A DNA stretch of 45,884 nucleotides from an uncultured Bacteriovoracaceae bacterium (lineage in GTDB: Bacteria > Bdellovibrionota > Bacteriovoracia > Bacteriovoracales > Bacteriovoracaceae), in NCBI GenBank assembly GCA_937931205.1, contig CALHBF010000006.1:1-45884 (forward strand), given 5' to 3'. The notes beneath the pieces are model-generated. The model made no database searches. It was not told the origin of the DNA and worked only from the letters and a program-made list of their open reading frames with translations. Below, in pieces: positions 1 to 8,725 of the stretch. Both the position numbers and the translations under genes were made by a program. Every line of letters starts with the position of its first letter. Within the stretch, counting starts at the first letter, position 1.

Positions 1-68
1 GTGAAGTAATTAAATCTCTTCATATCAAATCCTTGATTTCTAGAGTTTCCTCACTTGGCTCTTCGGAA

Positions 69-116
69 GGGAGTGAATTTTGTTGAGAGATAAGTTTTTC
101 ACTCCTCTTTTTTTCC
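69..116 (+). terminator. Probable intrinsic terminator of an upstream gene
   Basis: Eight-base arms GGAGTGAA (70-77) and TTCACTCC (98-105) enclose a 20-base loop and are followed by a T-rich run to about 114. The stem is AT-rich and the loop long, so this is moderate evidence. It would end a gene lying left of the window. Confidence 0.4.
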
Positions 117-137
117 GTAAGAGGTTAAAATTTACCT

Positions 138-989
138 ATGATCAATTATATCACAATTCCGATTAACAATGTCAGGATTAAGAAAGTACTGGTAATTCTA
201 AGCCTTGGTCTTCTTTCGTATTGCCACAACTCTTTGGCAGCACGTGAGGCGATTGTGACCACGCCTAAGGCCGTTATTTATTCGAGTACTGATCTTCAGG
301 CCCCTATTGGTTATGTTACTCGTGGGAAGAAGGTGAAGGTGGGTGAAGTGCTAAAAGGCAAGGCCGGCGTTTATCCTATCGTAGTAAGTAATCGTATTGC
401 CTATATCCGAGCTCGTGACATTGATTTTAATGTGGAAGAAAAGCAGGCAGTGGCCACTCGCTTTTATGAATTAACAAAAGAGAATTTCCATAAGAGTATT
501 TCAGTCGGTTTTACCAATTACTCCACCAGCATTGAAAGCGATACTGATGAGGGCAGCTTTGATTGGTTAGGCTACCAGATTAAGGGTGAGGTCATTAATA
601 AGAATAAGTGGGGTTTACAGGTTCTTACTGGGGGGCTTTGGGCCACCAAAGGTGAAGAGCAGTTTCGTATGATTGAATTAGGTGTAGGTGCAACTTATAC
701 CTTATTTCAGTTCGGCCCTTTTCGCACAAATCTTTTTGGTCAGCTGATCGGTATCCCATTTGCCAATTATTCTCTAGGGTCAAAATTTAGAATTAACGGC
801 GGTGGTTTTGGATTCGGAGGCGGAGTTTCTGGATCAATGGATATTGCTAAAAGATGGGGTGTAGAAGGATCTCTGGGAATCTATCGCACGAAGTTGATGG
901 GATTTGATGCCCCCGAAGGTTATGAGGCACCAGATCCTACTTTTAGTGGTTCAAGACTAGTACTAAGCGCTTATTACCGGTTTGAGTAA
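138..989 (+). CDS. Secreted SH3-like / outer-membrane beta-barrel protein
   Basis: The N-terminus (residues about 14-34) is a hydrophobic signal sequence ending near SLAAREA, so the protein is probably exported. Residues about 40-95 resemble a bacterial SH3-like domain (valine/glycine-rich strands, 'GKKVKVGEVL'). The rest (about 110-283) alternates glycine and aromatic residues and ends in Y-Y-R-F-E, like a small outer-membrane beta barrel whose last strand closes with an aromatic residue. No catalytic motif is visible. A GAGG lies 13 bases before the ATG, which is rather far. The 3' end overlaps the convergent gene at 963-1541 by 27 bases. Function unknown; the barrel assignment is inferred from composition only. 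Confidence 0.7.
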   Translation: MINYITIPINNVRIKKVLVILSLGLLSYCHNSLAAREAIVTTPKAVIYSSTDLQAPIGYVTRGKKVKVGEVLKGKAGVYPIVVSNRIAYIRARDIDFNVEEKQAVATRFYELTKENFHKSISVGFTNYSTSIESDTDEGSFDWLGYQIKGEVINKNKWGLQVLTGGLWATKGEEQFRMIELGVGATYTLFQFGPFRTNLFGQLIGIPFANYSLGSKFRINGGGFGFGGGVSGSMDIAKRWGVEGSLGIYRTKLMGFDAPEGYEAPDPTFSGSRLVLSAYYRFE

Positions 990-1541
990 TTCAAGGAGTT
1001 TTTCAAGATCAACTTTTCTTGAATGGCGATCAACAATGATTCGCTTCTTATCAGTTTCTTTTAACCAAAGAATAAAATAACCCTTGTTTTGAAAACCTTG
1101 AGTTCCTTCTTGAGCTTTGAGACGGGCCACATTTGGTGAGTCAATATGGGCTTCAATGCTAAATTGATCAAGAGATTTGATTTCAAACTTCTCAGTAAAA
1201 ACAGGTAACCAGAAAAGACGATGTTGAAGAATAAGCTGATTCTTCTTAGCGATGATTCTTTTCTCGTAAAAAAAGAATGAGAGGATCACAACTGGGGCAG
1301 ATCCAATAATTGAGAGAAGTGCATAACCTAAAGTTGAGTCAGTCTCATCTCCAAGAGAGACAAGTTTAAGAACAGGTCCTTTAATCCCAACAAACATCAA
1401 GGCCACAACGGCAATCACACAAACGGCATAACCCCAAAAGATATAGGGAAGTCCATAAGATTTAAGAGTGATAGAATTTGCGTCTTCGGAAACGAAATCA
1501 CTTTCTTCTTTTGAAACAGGAAACGGATAGAGGAGACCCAT
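963..1541 (-). CDS. Two-TM membrane protein, unknown function
   Basis: I do not recognise the family. Two hydrophobic helices (residues about 33-53 and 71-91) are followed by a soluble C-terminal half (about 95-192) rich in beta-prone and basic stretches, resembling the layout of PH-like (bacterial PH domain) membrane proteins, though I cannot prove this. It is the last gene of a tight three-gene minus-strand operon: its ATG lies 3 bases after the stop of the Ntn-hydrolase-like gene, with AAAGGA upstream. The 3' end runs 27 bases into the convergent barrel gene. Confidence 0.7.
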   Translation of the reverse strand: MGLLYPFPVSKEESDFVSEDANSITLKSYGLPYIFWGYAVCVIAVVALMFVGIKGPVLKLVSLGDETDSTLGYALLSIIGSAPVVILSFFFYEKRIIAKKNQLILQHRLFWLPVFTEKFEIKSLDQFSIEAHIDSPNVARLKAQEGTQGFQNKGYFILWLKETDKKRIIVDRHSRKVDLEKLLELLKPVISA

Positions 1542-1544
1542 GAT

Positions 1545-3092
1545 TTAAAGATCCTTTAAGTAGCGAGGAGAAAAAATTTCTAATATCTCGAGTCTAATGA
1601 CCTGATTCGAGGCCAGGCCCCGAAAGACAAGAGGGTTCATTTTATCGAGCTCATCATATAGGTTTTGATAAGGAATGGATAGTTCATCAGAGGAAATTGT
1701 TCTCTGAAGACCCAATCTTTTCTCAAATTTCAAAGTCATAAAGTTCTTTTGGTCACTTAAGAAGGCCGGGACTTTCATTTTCTTGAGTCGATCGTAGATA
1801 AGGCTAAGCTCTTGATTATTCCCTATGGCCTTGTATTCCCAGGCCATTAGGAAAAAGTCCCAAATATTCTTCCAGGTTTTATCAGGCATCAGGGCGATGG
1901 CCATTTGTAGTTGATGATAACCAAGTTCAGCATCTCTTTTATCAAAACTTGCCTGGGCCTCTCCTGCTAGCTTCCATGCTTTTTCAAAAGGTGTCTCTTT
2001 GCCCTGAGATTTGATTTCTTTAAAATCTCCTGATCCAAGCTCTAGTCGATAAATAGCATCTGATTTAGTCACGGGTCCATTATCCGAAACTTTAAAATCA
2101 ACATAACCATCAGTCAGATTAATAAAATAGGCCCCAATGCTTGCAAGTGTTGCAGCAGGGTGGTGCCAGGTCTTATTTTTTTGATGTCCGACATCGCAGA
2201 ATTGATCGAGAGGATGATCCTTCGTTTTACGTTCTAACTCATTTTTAATCCATGTCTGGCGTGAGTGAGTAAATTTTAAAAATTGATGTGATTCATCTGT
2301 ATGTGAATGCAGTGAGATATTAGTAAAAAAAAGTTGAGGTGATTCAAAAAGTGAAAAGTGCTTTTTGTGAAATGAAATATGATCAAGGTCACAGGCCAGT
2401 ACTTCTCCCTGTGCATTTACTGCGTAAATACCCCATTTAGAAAAGGTGGACTGATTTTTTAACAATTCCTTCCAGCGGTTGAGATCTTTTGTCTCAAAAA
2501 GCGTATTGAAAAGAATTTCAAAAATTGATTTTCCAGTATTGTTACAATGAGCTGAAGTCTTGTGATGAAGAGAGAAGCTCATTCCTGATTGATGGATGCC
2601 GTTAATAAAAAGCAGGGCCAGACCAGGGGAGCTATAGGTGAGAACACTTTCTCTTCCCTCTAGTTTCCAGTGATAAAAGCGCTGATTGTTTTCAAAGATG
2701 TCGACGAGGGGGAAATCTAGAATTCTTAAATGAGTGATTTTACCTTCTCGATTTTCAAAGATAGAACTACATCCTGGAAGGAGGGCCTTAAGATCAGGGA
2801 AAATATTTTTTTGAGCAGCAAGTTCGATTAAGAGAAGAAAAGTGAGGTACTTGCTGGGATGAATTCCCAAGCCTTCTGAATAAGAGCGTAAGGCCTGATG
2901 AAAAAGTGTTTTATGTTTGTATTCAAGAATAACCTTTGCACGTCCTGCAAATTCGATAAAGGTAGAGAGAATTTCGTTATCACCTAAAATCGTTGTCACT
3001 CGCTCATAAATTTTGCCAAAGGCTTCTTTTTCCTGAAGGCCAAGTTGATAGAGTGATTCTTCTGTATCATTAATGGTAATGAGCTTGAACAT
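1545..3092 (-). CDS. C45/AAT-like Ntn-hydrolase with C-terminal helical domain
   Basis: Residues about 100-350 look like the acyl-CoA:6-aminopenicillanate acyltransferase / choloylglycine hydrolase superfamily of N-terminal nucleophile amide hydrolases: a G-C-S-S motif puts the likely nucleophile at Cys108, followed by a 'LRILDFP' strand and then a 'GLALLFINGIHQSGMSF' segment typical of the core sheet. About 100 residues precede the Cys, so autocleavage at Cys108 would be expected if active. The C-terminal 140 residues are helical and resemble TPR-like repeats. No signal peptide is evident, suggesting a cytoplasmic protein. It sits 1 base after the App1-like gene, in the same operon. Superfamily assignment is moderately sure; the substrate is unknown. 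Confidence 0.65.
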   Translation of the reverse strand: MFKLITINDTEESLYQLGLQEKEAFGKIYERVTTILGDNEILSTFIEFAGRAKVILEYKHKTLFHQALRSYSEGLGIHPSKYLTFLLLIELAAQKNIFPDLKALLPGCSSIFENREGKITHLRILDFPLVDIFENNQRFYHWKLEGRESVLTYSSPGLALLFINGIHQSGMSFSLHHKTSAHCNNTGKSIFEILFNTLFETKDLNRWKELLKNQSTFSKWGIYAVNAQGEVLACDLDHISFHKKHFSLFESPQLFFTNISLHSHTDESHQFLKFTHSRQTWIKNELERKTKDHPLDQFCDVGHQKNKTWHHPAATLASIGAYFINLTDGYVDFKVSDNGPVTKSDAIYRLELGSGDFKEIKSQGKETPFEKAWKLAGEAQASFDKRDAELGYHQLQMAIALMPDKTWKNIWDFFLMAWEYKAIGNNQELSLIYDRLKKMKVPAFLSDQKNFMTLKFEKRLGLQRTISSDELSIPYQNLYDELDKMNPLVFRGLASNQVIRLEILEIFSPRYLKDL

Positions 3093-3093
3093 A

Positions 3094-4182
3094 TTAACCT
3101 ACGTAATATTCCACAAGATGTTTTAGATTGTTAGCATACTCAAGATTAAATTTTTGGTTGTTCAGATTCTCAAGCATATGTTGTTTGCAACGGATATAAA
3201 TTTTAAGCATTGGCTTTTTATGTGAAAGACCAATATGTTTTAATTGATTGAGCTTTGTTAGAAACTTCACATGCTGCTCATTTGTCAGTTTAAAGGCTTC
3301 TTGTGCTTTAACTGAATTCCACAGCATCCATGGATCATATCTTCCAACAAGAATGGCGGCAATGGTCAAATAAATCAGAGCATCAGATTCAAAACCATCT
3401 CCAATAAGAATCAACTCATCAGGGATACCTGTCATTAATAGAATATTAACGATGGTATTAAATTTATAAAATCCCTGAGACTTTAAATCCTTGGTGGAAA
3501 GGTCTCCCTCAAAGAGAGAGAAAACACTTCGATAATCTTTAAGAAAGATATTCCCTGTAAAGATCTGCCTCTTGTAGAGCCAGTCTCTGATAGCATTTTC
3601 ATAAAAATGTGGAGAAGCAGAAACAACAAAAGGAATGAAATCTTTTTTTATGTTCTGATGAACAAGCTCCATCGAACTTGGTACTTCAGGAAAGTACTGA
3701 ATGGGATTTCGTAGAGAGAGATACAACTCTTTAATGGTAGAGTAGCGTGTATCCACTAGTGTTTTATCAAAATCTGTAATGAGGATCTTTTTAGGTTTTT
3801 TGAGGCGGGTAGAAATGAAACTACCAATGAAAAGCTCAAGACCTGCTCTGGTATTTGTCTCATAGACATTTAACTTTATTTCCCCACCAGTCTTAGGCTT
3901 AAGAATTCTAAAGTTAAAGTTTCCAAAAGGATCTGAGTCAAAGGACTTCATAAAGATAATGTGATCCTTCTGGTCAAGGCCCACGACTTTGATACGAAAC
4001 TCATGAGAACTTAAAAGGCTGATGGCCTGAATGGGGCGAGTCGGAACAAAATCCTTGAAGTTCCTTTTGACCTCTTCAAAAAATTCAAACTTGCCTTGAG
4101 TCGAAAAGGTCATTGAAGCTCTGATGTGAATATATTCATCAGATTCAATGCTTGTAAAGTGTACGAGTTTGGGCCTTTTCAT
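3094..4182 (-). CDS. App1-like phosphatidate phosphatase (DUF2183, HAD fold)
   Basis: The motif ITDFDKTLVDT (residues 135-145, nucleophile Asp137 and acid/base Asp139) is the DxDxT signature of HAD phosphatases in the App1/DUF2183 family. A later 'LIGDGFESDALIYLTI' segment supplies the conserved acidic metal-binding motif, and 'VVSASPHFY' matches the middle Ser motif. The N-terminal 125 residues form a beta-rich domain, also usual for App1 proteins. The yeast member dephosphorylates phosphatidate; bacterial roles are poorly known. This is the first gene of the three-gene operon running to 963. Divergent acylphosphatase begins 82 bases away, so promoters for both should lie in 4183-4264. Confidence 0.82.
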   Translation of the reverse strand: MKRPKLVHFTSIESDEYIHIRASMTFSTQGKFEFFEEVKRNFKDFVPTRPIQAISLLSSHEFRIKVVGLDQKDHIIFMKSFDSDPFGNFNFRILKPKTGGEIKLNVYETNTRAGLELFIGSFISTRLKKPKKILITDFDKTLVDTRYSTIKELYLSLRNPIQYFPEVPSSMELVHQNIKKDFIPFVVSASPHFYENAIRDWLYKRQIFTGNIFLKDYRSVFSLFEGDLSTKDLKSQGFYKFNTIVNILLMTGIPDELILIGDGFESDALIYLTIAAILVGRYDPWMLWNSVKAQEAFKLTNEQHVKFLTKLNQLKHIGLSHKKPMLKIYIRCKQHMLENLNNQKFNLEYANNLKHLVEYYVG

Positions 4183-4264
4183 AAGACCTATTGTACTCGG
4201 AACTCAGAGCATTCACTAGTGATTTAGACTTGCCTCTTTGTGAGAATTTTGATCCTATTAAAGC

Positions 4265-4546
4265 ATGTTGAAAATGACACTTAATATCAAGGGCAGAGTT
4301 CAGAAAGTTGGTTTCCGCTATAGCGTGGCCGACTTCGTAATGGAGAGTAATTTGACTCTCACTGGATATGTGAGAAATCTTAGTGACGGTAGTGTTGAAG
4401 TCCTGGCAGAAGGGGATTTGGAAGAGCTGAAAGAACTTCATCGTTTTTGTCAGAAAGGACCGCCTCGCTCTGAAGTTCGCTCCATCGATCAGGATCTTCA
4501 TCCATTAGAGAAAAGAGCTTATCAGCGTTTTGTTATTCTTGATTAG
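4265..4546 (+). CDS. acyP: Acylphosphatase
   Basis: A 93-residue protein with the two acylphosphatase signatures: GRVQKVGFRYS (residues 10-20; Arg18 binds the phosphate) and GYVRNLSDGSVEV (34-46; Asn38 orients the attacking water). It hydrolyses carboxyl-phosphate bonds such as in acetyl phosphate or carbamoyl phosphate in the cytoplasm. Length is normal for the family. Either ATG at 4265 or the one at 4274 could be used; both precede the conserved core. Its 3' end overlaps the convergent coiled-coil gene by 4 bases. Confidence 0.93.
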   Translation: MLKMTLNIKGRVQKVGFRYSVADFVMESNLTLTGYVRNLSDGSVEVLAEGDLEELKELHRFCQKGPPRSEVRSIDQDLHPLEKRAYQRFVILD

Positions 4547-5700
4547 GCCTTAGCAATCTTGTAAGTCATCACCCCATTCGCATAGGTAGAAGTGACTTTC
4601 TTAGCATTAAGAAAGTGATCTGTTGGCATGCGTGAACTTAATGTCTCAATCTTGTTGATCTTGCTGGTTCTTCCATTATTTTCGAGCTGATCCTGATAGC
4701 GGCGATTAAGCGTTAGGACAACTTCTTTATTATTCGTTGTCAGGCGCAGATCATTTTTTGCATAAGAAGGGACTTCGACTTCGACCAGATAGTGATCATC
4801 GACTTCTTTCATTTGAGCTTTGAGTTCGGTGAATTCAAAAAAGATATCATCTTTCTTATCTTCTTGAGCACTGATCTCTTTGACAAAATTTTTCTTTAGA
4901 TTGTTAGTGATAGAATCATACTTCTTATCAAGGCCTGATAGTTGAGTGTGGTGTGATCCAAGCTGGCTTTCAAACTTCTTTTCAAAAAAGTTCTGCTGCT
5001 CGTGAAATTTCTTGCGATAATCTTCATTCCTAGCAGTGTAAATATTCTGATGTGTTTCAGTTTGAGTAATGATCTTATTTTCGTGATCTTCCCGCTGATT
5101 CTTCTCTTTCAAGTCATACTCTGCATTTTTTTGTTCATTGAGTTGCTTAAAAGTTGTCTCATTCTGAGAAAGAATATTACGGTGATGATCTTCGGCCAAT
5201 TGAATCTTATTTTGATAACTCTTTTCGATATCAATTTTTCTTTGACCCAATTCATTCTTGGAGGTCTCAATTCTGCTCTCACCCTCAGCATTTATTTTCT
5301 TAAGCTGTGAATTAAAGCGGTGATTGGCCTCAGTTAAATGCTGTTCATTATTGGCATTTAAAAGAAGTCTTTTCTCTGCATGATCGGCGTGAATCTTATC
5401 TTCTTGGGCCGTGGCGCTAGTTTTCAGGCCCTCTAAACGTTTTTGGGTAAAGTCCTTAGTTTGAGTCAGACTTTTTTCTAAATCGCCCAGTACTTTTTCT
5501 TTGTGAGCCGTGGCTTCATCAATTGATTGAGCATGATCATTTCTGAGTTCGACGATTTCTTGTTCTTGGGCCTGTTTTACTGAAGTTTTATTTTTCTGGT
5601 GAACTTCTTCTAAGGCTCTTCTTTCGCGAGCTGCTTGATTCTTGAGACCAAGAAGTTCTTGTTCACGAATTTGTGAAAATTCTTTGATAGTTGAACTCAC
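4543..5700 (-). CDS. Long coiled coil fused to a C-terminal Hsp20/alpha-crystallin-like domain
   Basis: Residues 1 to about 280 are almost wholly Glu/Lys/Gln/Asn/His-rich with heptad-like spacing and no prolines, indicating a long coiled coil. The last 95 residues look like an alpha-crystallin domain: 'YLVEVEVPSYAKNDLRL' matches the beta2-beta3 segment of small heat shock proteins, and the end 'TSTYANGVMTYKIAKA' matches the 'ANGVLtv.iPK' signature. Ordinary sHsps have short disordered N-termini, so this is an unusual architecture. Translation starts at GTG 5700 and overlaps the previous gene's TGA by 4 bases (GTGA), implying coupling. It is third in the operon 6286-4543. A cytoplasmic scaffold or filament with holdase-like ends is a guess. 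Confidence 0.75.
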   Translation of the reverse strand: MSSTIKEFSQIREQELLGLKNQAARERRALEEVHQKNKTSVKQAQEQEIVELRNDHAQSIDEATAHKEKVLGDLEKSLTQTKDFTQKRLEGLKTSATAQEDKIHADHAEKRLLLNANNEQHLTEANHRFNSQLKKINAEGESRIETSKNELGQRKIDIEKSYQNKIQLAEDHHRNILSQNETTFKQLNEQKNAEYDLKEKNQREDHENKIITQTETHQNIYTARNEDYRKKFHEQQNFFEKKFESQLGSHHTQLSGLDKKYDSITNNLKKNFVKEISAQEDKKDDIFFEFTELKAQMKEVDDHYLVEVEVPSYAKNDLRLTTNNKEVVLTLNRRYQDQLENNGRTSKINKIETLSSRMPTDHFLNAKKVTSTYANGVMTYKIAKA

Positions 5701-5978
5701 TTAGCTTCCTCCTGATCATAAGGATGAGGACAAATCTTTTGTCTTCCTCCAGTATAACCTGGACAGATCCAAGTGCGAAGTAGGGAAACAGTGAGCAGGC
5801 TTCCACCATGATAACTTTGATACATGGCCGGATTGAGGGTGGAAGTCACTATCTGTGCCTGTGCTCCATTTGCAATTGCAAATTGGTCAGTTGATTTAAT
5901 GATATATTGATAGGCCCGATACTCTGCCAAGCAAACACTAGAGGTTAGAAGAAGGGTCAGGCCTATCAAATATTTCAA
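5697..5978 (-). CDS. Small secreted protein, unknown
   Basis: A 93-residue product with a clear Sec signal peptide (residues 1-18, ending VCLAE). The mature part has two Cys residues near the C-terminus (W-I-C-P-G-Y and K-I-C-P-H-P) that could form a disulfide. No known domain is recognised. It is the middle gene of a three-gene operon: its ATG overlaps the upstream TGA by 4 bases (ATGA), and its own TGA overlaps the GTG of the coiled-coil/Hsp20 gene. Confidence 0.72.
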   Translation of the reverse strand: MKYLIGLTLLLTSSVCLAEYRAYQYIIKSTDQFAIANGAQAQIVTSTLNPAMYQSYHGGSLLTVSLLRTWICPGYTGGRQKICPHPYDQEEAK

Positions 5979-6286
5979 TGAAGTTCCTTTAGGCGGTCAA
6001 GTGATCTGAACTCAACCATTTTCATGAAAGAACGAACAAATTCTGCTCTCTCATTTTGCTTTAATGCCATAAGTGCTGTTTGCTGACGCTCAATTGATGA
6101 GTGACGCTTGAGTTGCTGGTAGTAGCGCTCAACATTCTCGGCAGCTTTAGAAAAGGAGATTCTTGGCTGATTGTCCTCTTGAAAACTTTCTTTGATCCAG
6201 TCTTGGTGAAATAGTGGGAAAAAACCAGAGCTTCCTGCTTCGATTAAATGGTTTAGTCCTTGTTGAGTCTCTGCTAATTTCCTCAT
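5975..6286 (-). CDS. Small helical protein, unknown
   Basis: A 103-residue charged, largely helical protein without signal peptide or membrane segment. I do not recognise it. A strong AAGGAG ribosome site lies about 8 bases before the ATG, making this the likely first gene of the operon that continues with the small secreted protein and the coiled-coil/Hsp20 fusion through 4-base overlaps. The repeated coupling suggests the three products are needed together. Confidence 0.7.
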   Translation of the reverse strand: MRKLAETQQGLNHLIEAGSSGFFPLFHQDWIKESFQEDNQPRISFSKAAENVERYYQQLKRHSSIERQQTALMALKQNERAEFVRSFMKMVEFRSLDRLKELH

Positions 6287-6385
6287 GAAATTTGCTCCTT
6301 TTCTTGTCTTTTATTCTACCTTCTTGCCCAAACGACTTCCGAGAGGGTATCTTTTTCCTAAAGTTTGAATGATTAGAGGTAAGTC

Positions 6386-6742
6386 GTGGAAATTTCGGAT
6401 GAAATAGAAGAAAAACTAGGTCTTTTAAAATCAACTTTTCTTAGTGAAATTATCGCTTATCAAAAAAATGATGACTTTGACTTTGCTGATTACACAAAAT
6501 TTGATGAGCAAATTGAGAGTGCCATCACTGATCCGGATGAAATCTGGTCCTATGATCCTGAAGTTGATACTTATTTGAAATATTTCATGCACGAAGGAGT
6601 GAGGGCCAGTCAGGTCATCCTTATGCTTAAAGCGAGCAAGGATAATCCCTTGATGGTTATTTTAAGTTTTGTTACTCGTGATGAAGACTTAAGAAAAAGA
6701 TTTTGTCTGGGAAAAAGAACGAAGATCAGTACGCACCATTAG
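6386..6742 (+). CDS. Small acidic cytoplasmic protein, unknown
   Basis: A 118-residue protein starting at GTG 6386, chosen because AGAGGT lies 7 bases upstream and no nearby ATG keeps the frame. The N-terminal half is acidic (Glu/Asp-rich, 'DDFDFADYTKFDEQ'); the C-terminal half has hydrophobic strands followed by basic residues. I do not recognise a family. It is monocistronic and converges on the lipoprotein gene, overlapping it by 4 bases inside a hairpin. Confidence 0.65.
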   Translation: MEISDEIEEKLGLLKSTFLSEIIAYQKNDDFDFADYTKFDEQIESAITDPDEIWSYDPEVDTYLKYFMHEGVRASQVILMLKASKDNPLMVILSFVTRDEDLRKRFCLGKRTKISTHH

Positions 6743-6753
6743 CGCGTACTGAT
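6725..6753. other. Inverted repeat spanning two convergent stop codons
   Basis: ATCAGTACGC and GCG(C)GTACTGAT form a near-perfect stem around a 7-base loop exactly where the genes ending at 6742 (+) and 6739 (-) meet. There is no T-run on either side, so it is not a classical terminator, but it could stabilise both 3' ends. Confidence 0.45.
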
Positions 6754-7407
6754 ATCTGCATATGAATTTCTGTAGGTATTTTTAAAGCTCTCACAAACCT
6801 GAGTCATATATTGGTTAGCAGCAACAGCACAATTGGCATTGGTCGCAGCACCCATAGGACAAGCAGGTGTGACATAATTTACTGCTGCATTCATACAGTT
6901 AAAGTAAGAGGTATGAAGCCCGTATTTCATAACGATAACACCATTTATCGCAAAACCTGTGAAGCCAGGACGTGTTTTATAAAGTCTACCCTCGTAATCT
7001 TTTCCTGCCTCAGTGAAGACACATTGTGGCTGTCCTAAATAGGTCGAGTTCCCGTTACCAGCTCTATAAGTAGGGATCAAGCAGACTTGGATATTTCTGT
7101 TGGCAATTTGAGTTTTGAATTTAAATTTGGACTCATCGGTACTGCTCTGACAAACGGCAAAGTGACCAATATCCATCGTGTGGTACTTATAGCTATAATC
7201 ACAGCCTGAATACTCTGAGTTGGTATTTGAACCACCATTTGAATTACCAGTCAGACTACCTGTATTTCCATTTGAACTTTCAGGATTAGGGTTCGTTCCC
7301 GTGTAAGGGTTTCCTAAAGAGTCGTAGGCAGACTGAAGCCTTGTCCTTTGAGGGGCATCACAACTGATGAGTGTAAGAAGTGATAAAGCCGTAAAAAATA
7401 TCTTCAT
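6739..7407 (-). CDS. Lipoprotein with Asn/Gly/Ser-rich linker, unknown
   Basis: The N-terminus is a lipoprotein signal peptide with lipobox L-I-S-C, so lipidation is predicted at Cys16. Residues about 34-65 are a low-complexity Asn/Gly/Ser/Thr linker, typical of surface lipoproteins. The globular part (about 68-222) carries at least nine cysteines and probably several disulfides. No known domain recognised. Likely located in the outer membrane or on the surface; role unknown. Confidence 0.78.
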   Translation of the reverse strand: MKIFFTALSLLTLISCDAPQRTRLQSAYDSLGNPYTGTNPNPESSNGNTGSLTGNSNGGSNTNSEYSGCDYSYKYHTMDIGHFAVCQSSTDESKFKFKTQIANRNIQVCLIPTYRAGNGNSTYLGQPQCVFTEAGKDYEGRLYKTRPGFTGFAINGVIVMKYGLHTSYFNCMNAAVNYVTPACPMGAATNANCAVAANQYMTQVCESFKNTYRNSYADISTR

Positions 7408-7510
7408 AAAAACTACCTCTATCTCCTTTATCGGAAATCAAGAAAAATTCATGAGTTTTTATTAAACTGCCGATAGATAAAAGAAATGATTTAAATTTAG
7501 GACACTTGGA

Positions 7511-8725
7511 ATGCGTTGGCTTTTTGGCCTTTTACTACTCATCGGAATTTCTGCTCTTGGAGGATATGTCTTGGTTAAAGGCTATCCTTATCGCGTGTAT
7601 TCCCGCTGGATGGAGGGTAAAGGATGGGATCGCCACTATGCCTTGTCTCGCTATCGTGAGGATTTCCTTAAACCTCAATCGATTGATCCGATGGCCGAAT
7701 ACAGAGAGGAATTTGGTCAGCTATGGAAGCCTTTTCCTTTAAGAAATGCCCTTATACCTTTGCCGGTGAGACATCCGCTTTACAAAACAATTCCTATCAT
7801 TCAACGGTTTGAAACAAAATCTCCACCAATGATTGGGATGAGTATTAGTTCTTCTAAGGGCAGAGTCCTTTCTAATCTCTACACGATTGCTCCGCGATTT
7901 CTTTCTGACTATCGACAAGGGCAGGAGCTCTTTAAGCTTCCTTTTGTGAGAAATAGAATTTTAAAGTATGATCCTGAAAAAGTTTGGAAGGATGTTTATT
8001 CTAAGGAACTTGTGGTCGAATCCAAATCGATGGATGACATGATCTATGATCTCTATCTTCTCTATTTGCGCTCAGAAATGATTCCTGAAAATGTTATCAA
8101 ATACGGTATTATTAACGATGATCTGGCCCTGATGGAAGTGGCCTCTTCTGACCGTGATTATAAAGTTGAAATGATTAATAAACTGCTTAATGGGCAGGTT
8201 TATACTTATGTTCTAAAAACAGATTTAGCTGATAAAGATTCTCTCGCGCTAAGAACAAAATTCTTGACCAATATTAATTTCACTCATGTGGACTCTAGTA
8301 TGGGAGATATTCTCTATAAAGAATTTAAAGGTCTTTCTTATGCCAGACAAGTCGATCAAGAGGGGATGCTTTATCTTTTCTCGGCCTGGAGTTTGAATAT
8401 TGATAACTCAGAACTGATGCGTGAGATGATTTTTTATCTAGAGCGCGGTTCACAAAATGAGCTGCAATTAATTCCACTTCATCGTTATGCCTTCGCTCGT
8501 TTTGGCAGCACTTATACCACTAAGGCCACCGATTCAACTGATCCTGAAATTCAATTACAGAGAATGATTGAATTGGAAAAGAAGGAGCAGCGTGCCCGTG
8601 CTGCAAAGAGTGTCGTCGTGCCTGATGAGATGGAAGGGCTGAGTGAGAAAGAGAAGTTAAAACTTCGTCTTAAGAGGGCCAAAGAAAGTGACCCTCGTAA
8701 GAGCGAAGATGTTACGGTTCATTAA
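7511..8725 (+). CDS. N-terminally anchored membrane protein, unknown
   Basis: One hydrophobic helix (residues about 2-23) anchors a long soluble domain of about 380 residues, presumably periplasmic. The middle contains helical, Leu/Asp/Tyr-rich segments; the last 50 residues are a highly charged Lys/Glu/Arg helix ending 'SDPRKSEDVTVH'. I recognise no family or catalytic motif. The gene stands alone and overlaps the convergent amidohydrolase gene by 4 bases. Confidence 0.75.
   Translation: MRWLFGLLLLIGISALGGYVLVKGYPYRVYSRWMEGKGWDRHYALSRYREDFLKPQSIDPMAEYREEFGQLWKPFPLRNALIPLPVRHPLYKTIPIIQRFETKSPPMIGMSISSSKGRVLSNLYTIAPRFLSDYRQGQELFKLPFVRNRILKYDPEKVWKDVYSKELVVESKSMDDMIYDLYLLYLRSEMIPENVIKYGIINDDLALMEVASSDRDYKVEMINKLLNGQVYTYVLKTDLADKDSLALRTKFLTNINFTHVDSSMGDILYKEFKGLSYARQVDQEGMLYLFSAWSLNIDNSELMREMIFYLERGSQNELQLIPLHRYAFARFGSTYTTKATDSTDPEIQLQRMIELEKKEQRARAAKSVVVPDEMEGLSEKEKLKLRLKRAKESDPRKSEDVTVH

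Noticed and set aside
4145..4501. Minus-strand open frame across the acylphosphatase gene
   Set aside because: It lies antisense to a clear acylphosphatase, and its translation shows no family features.
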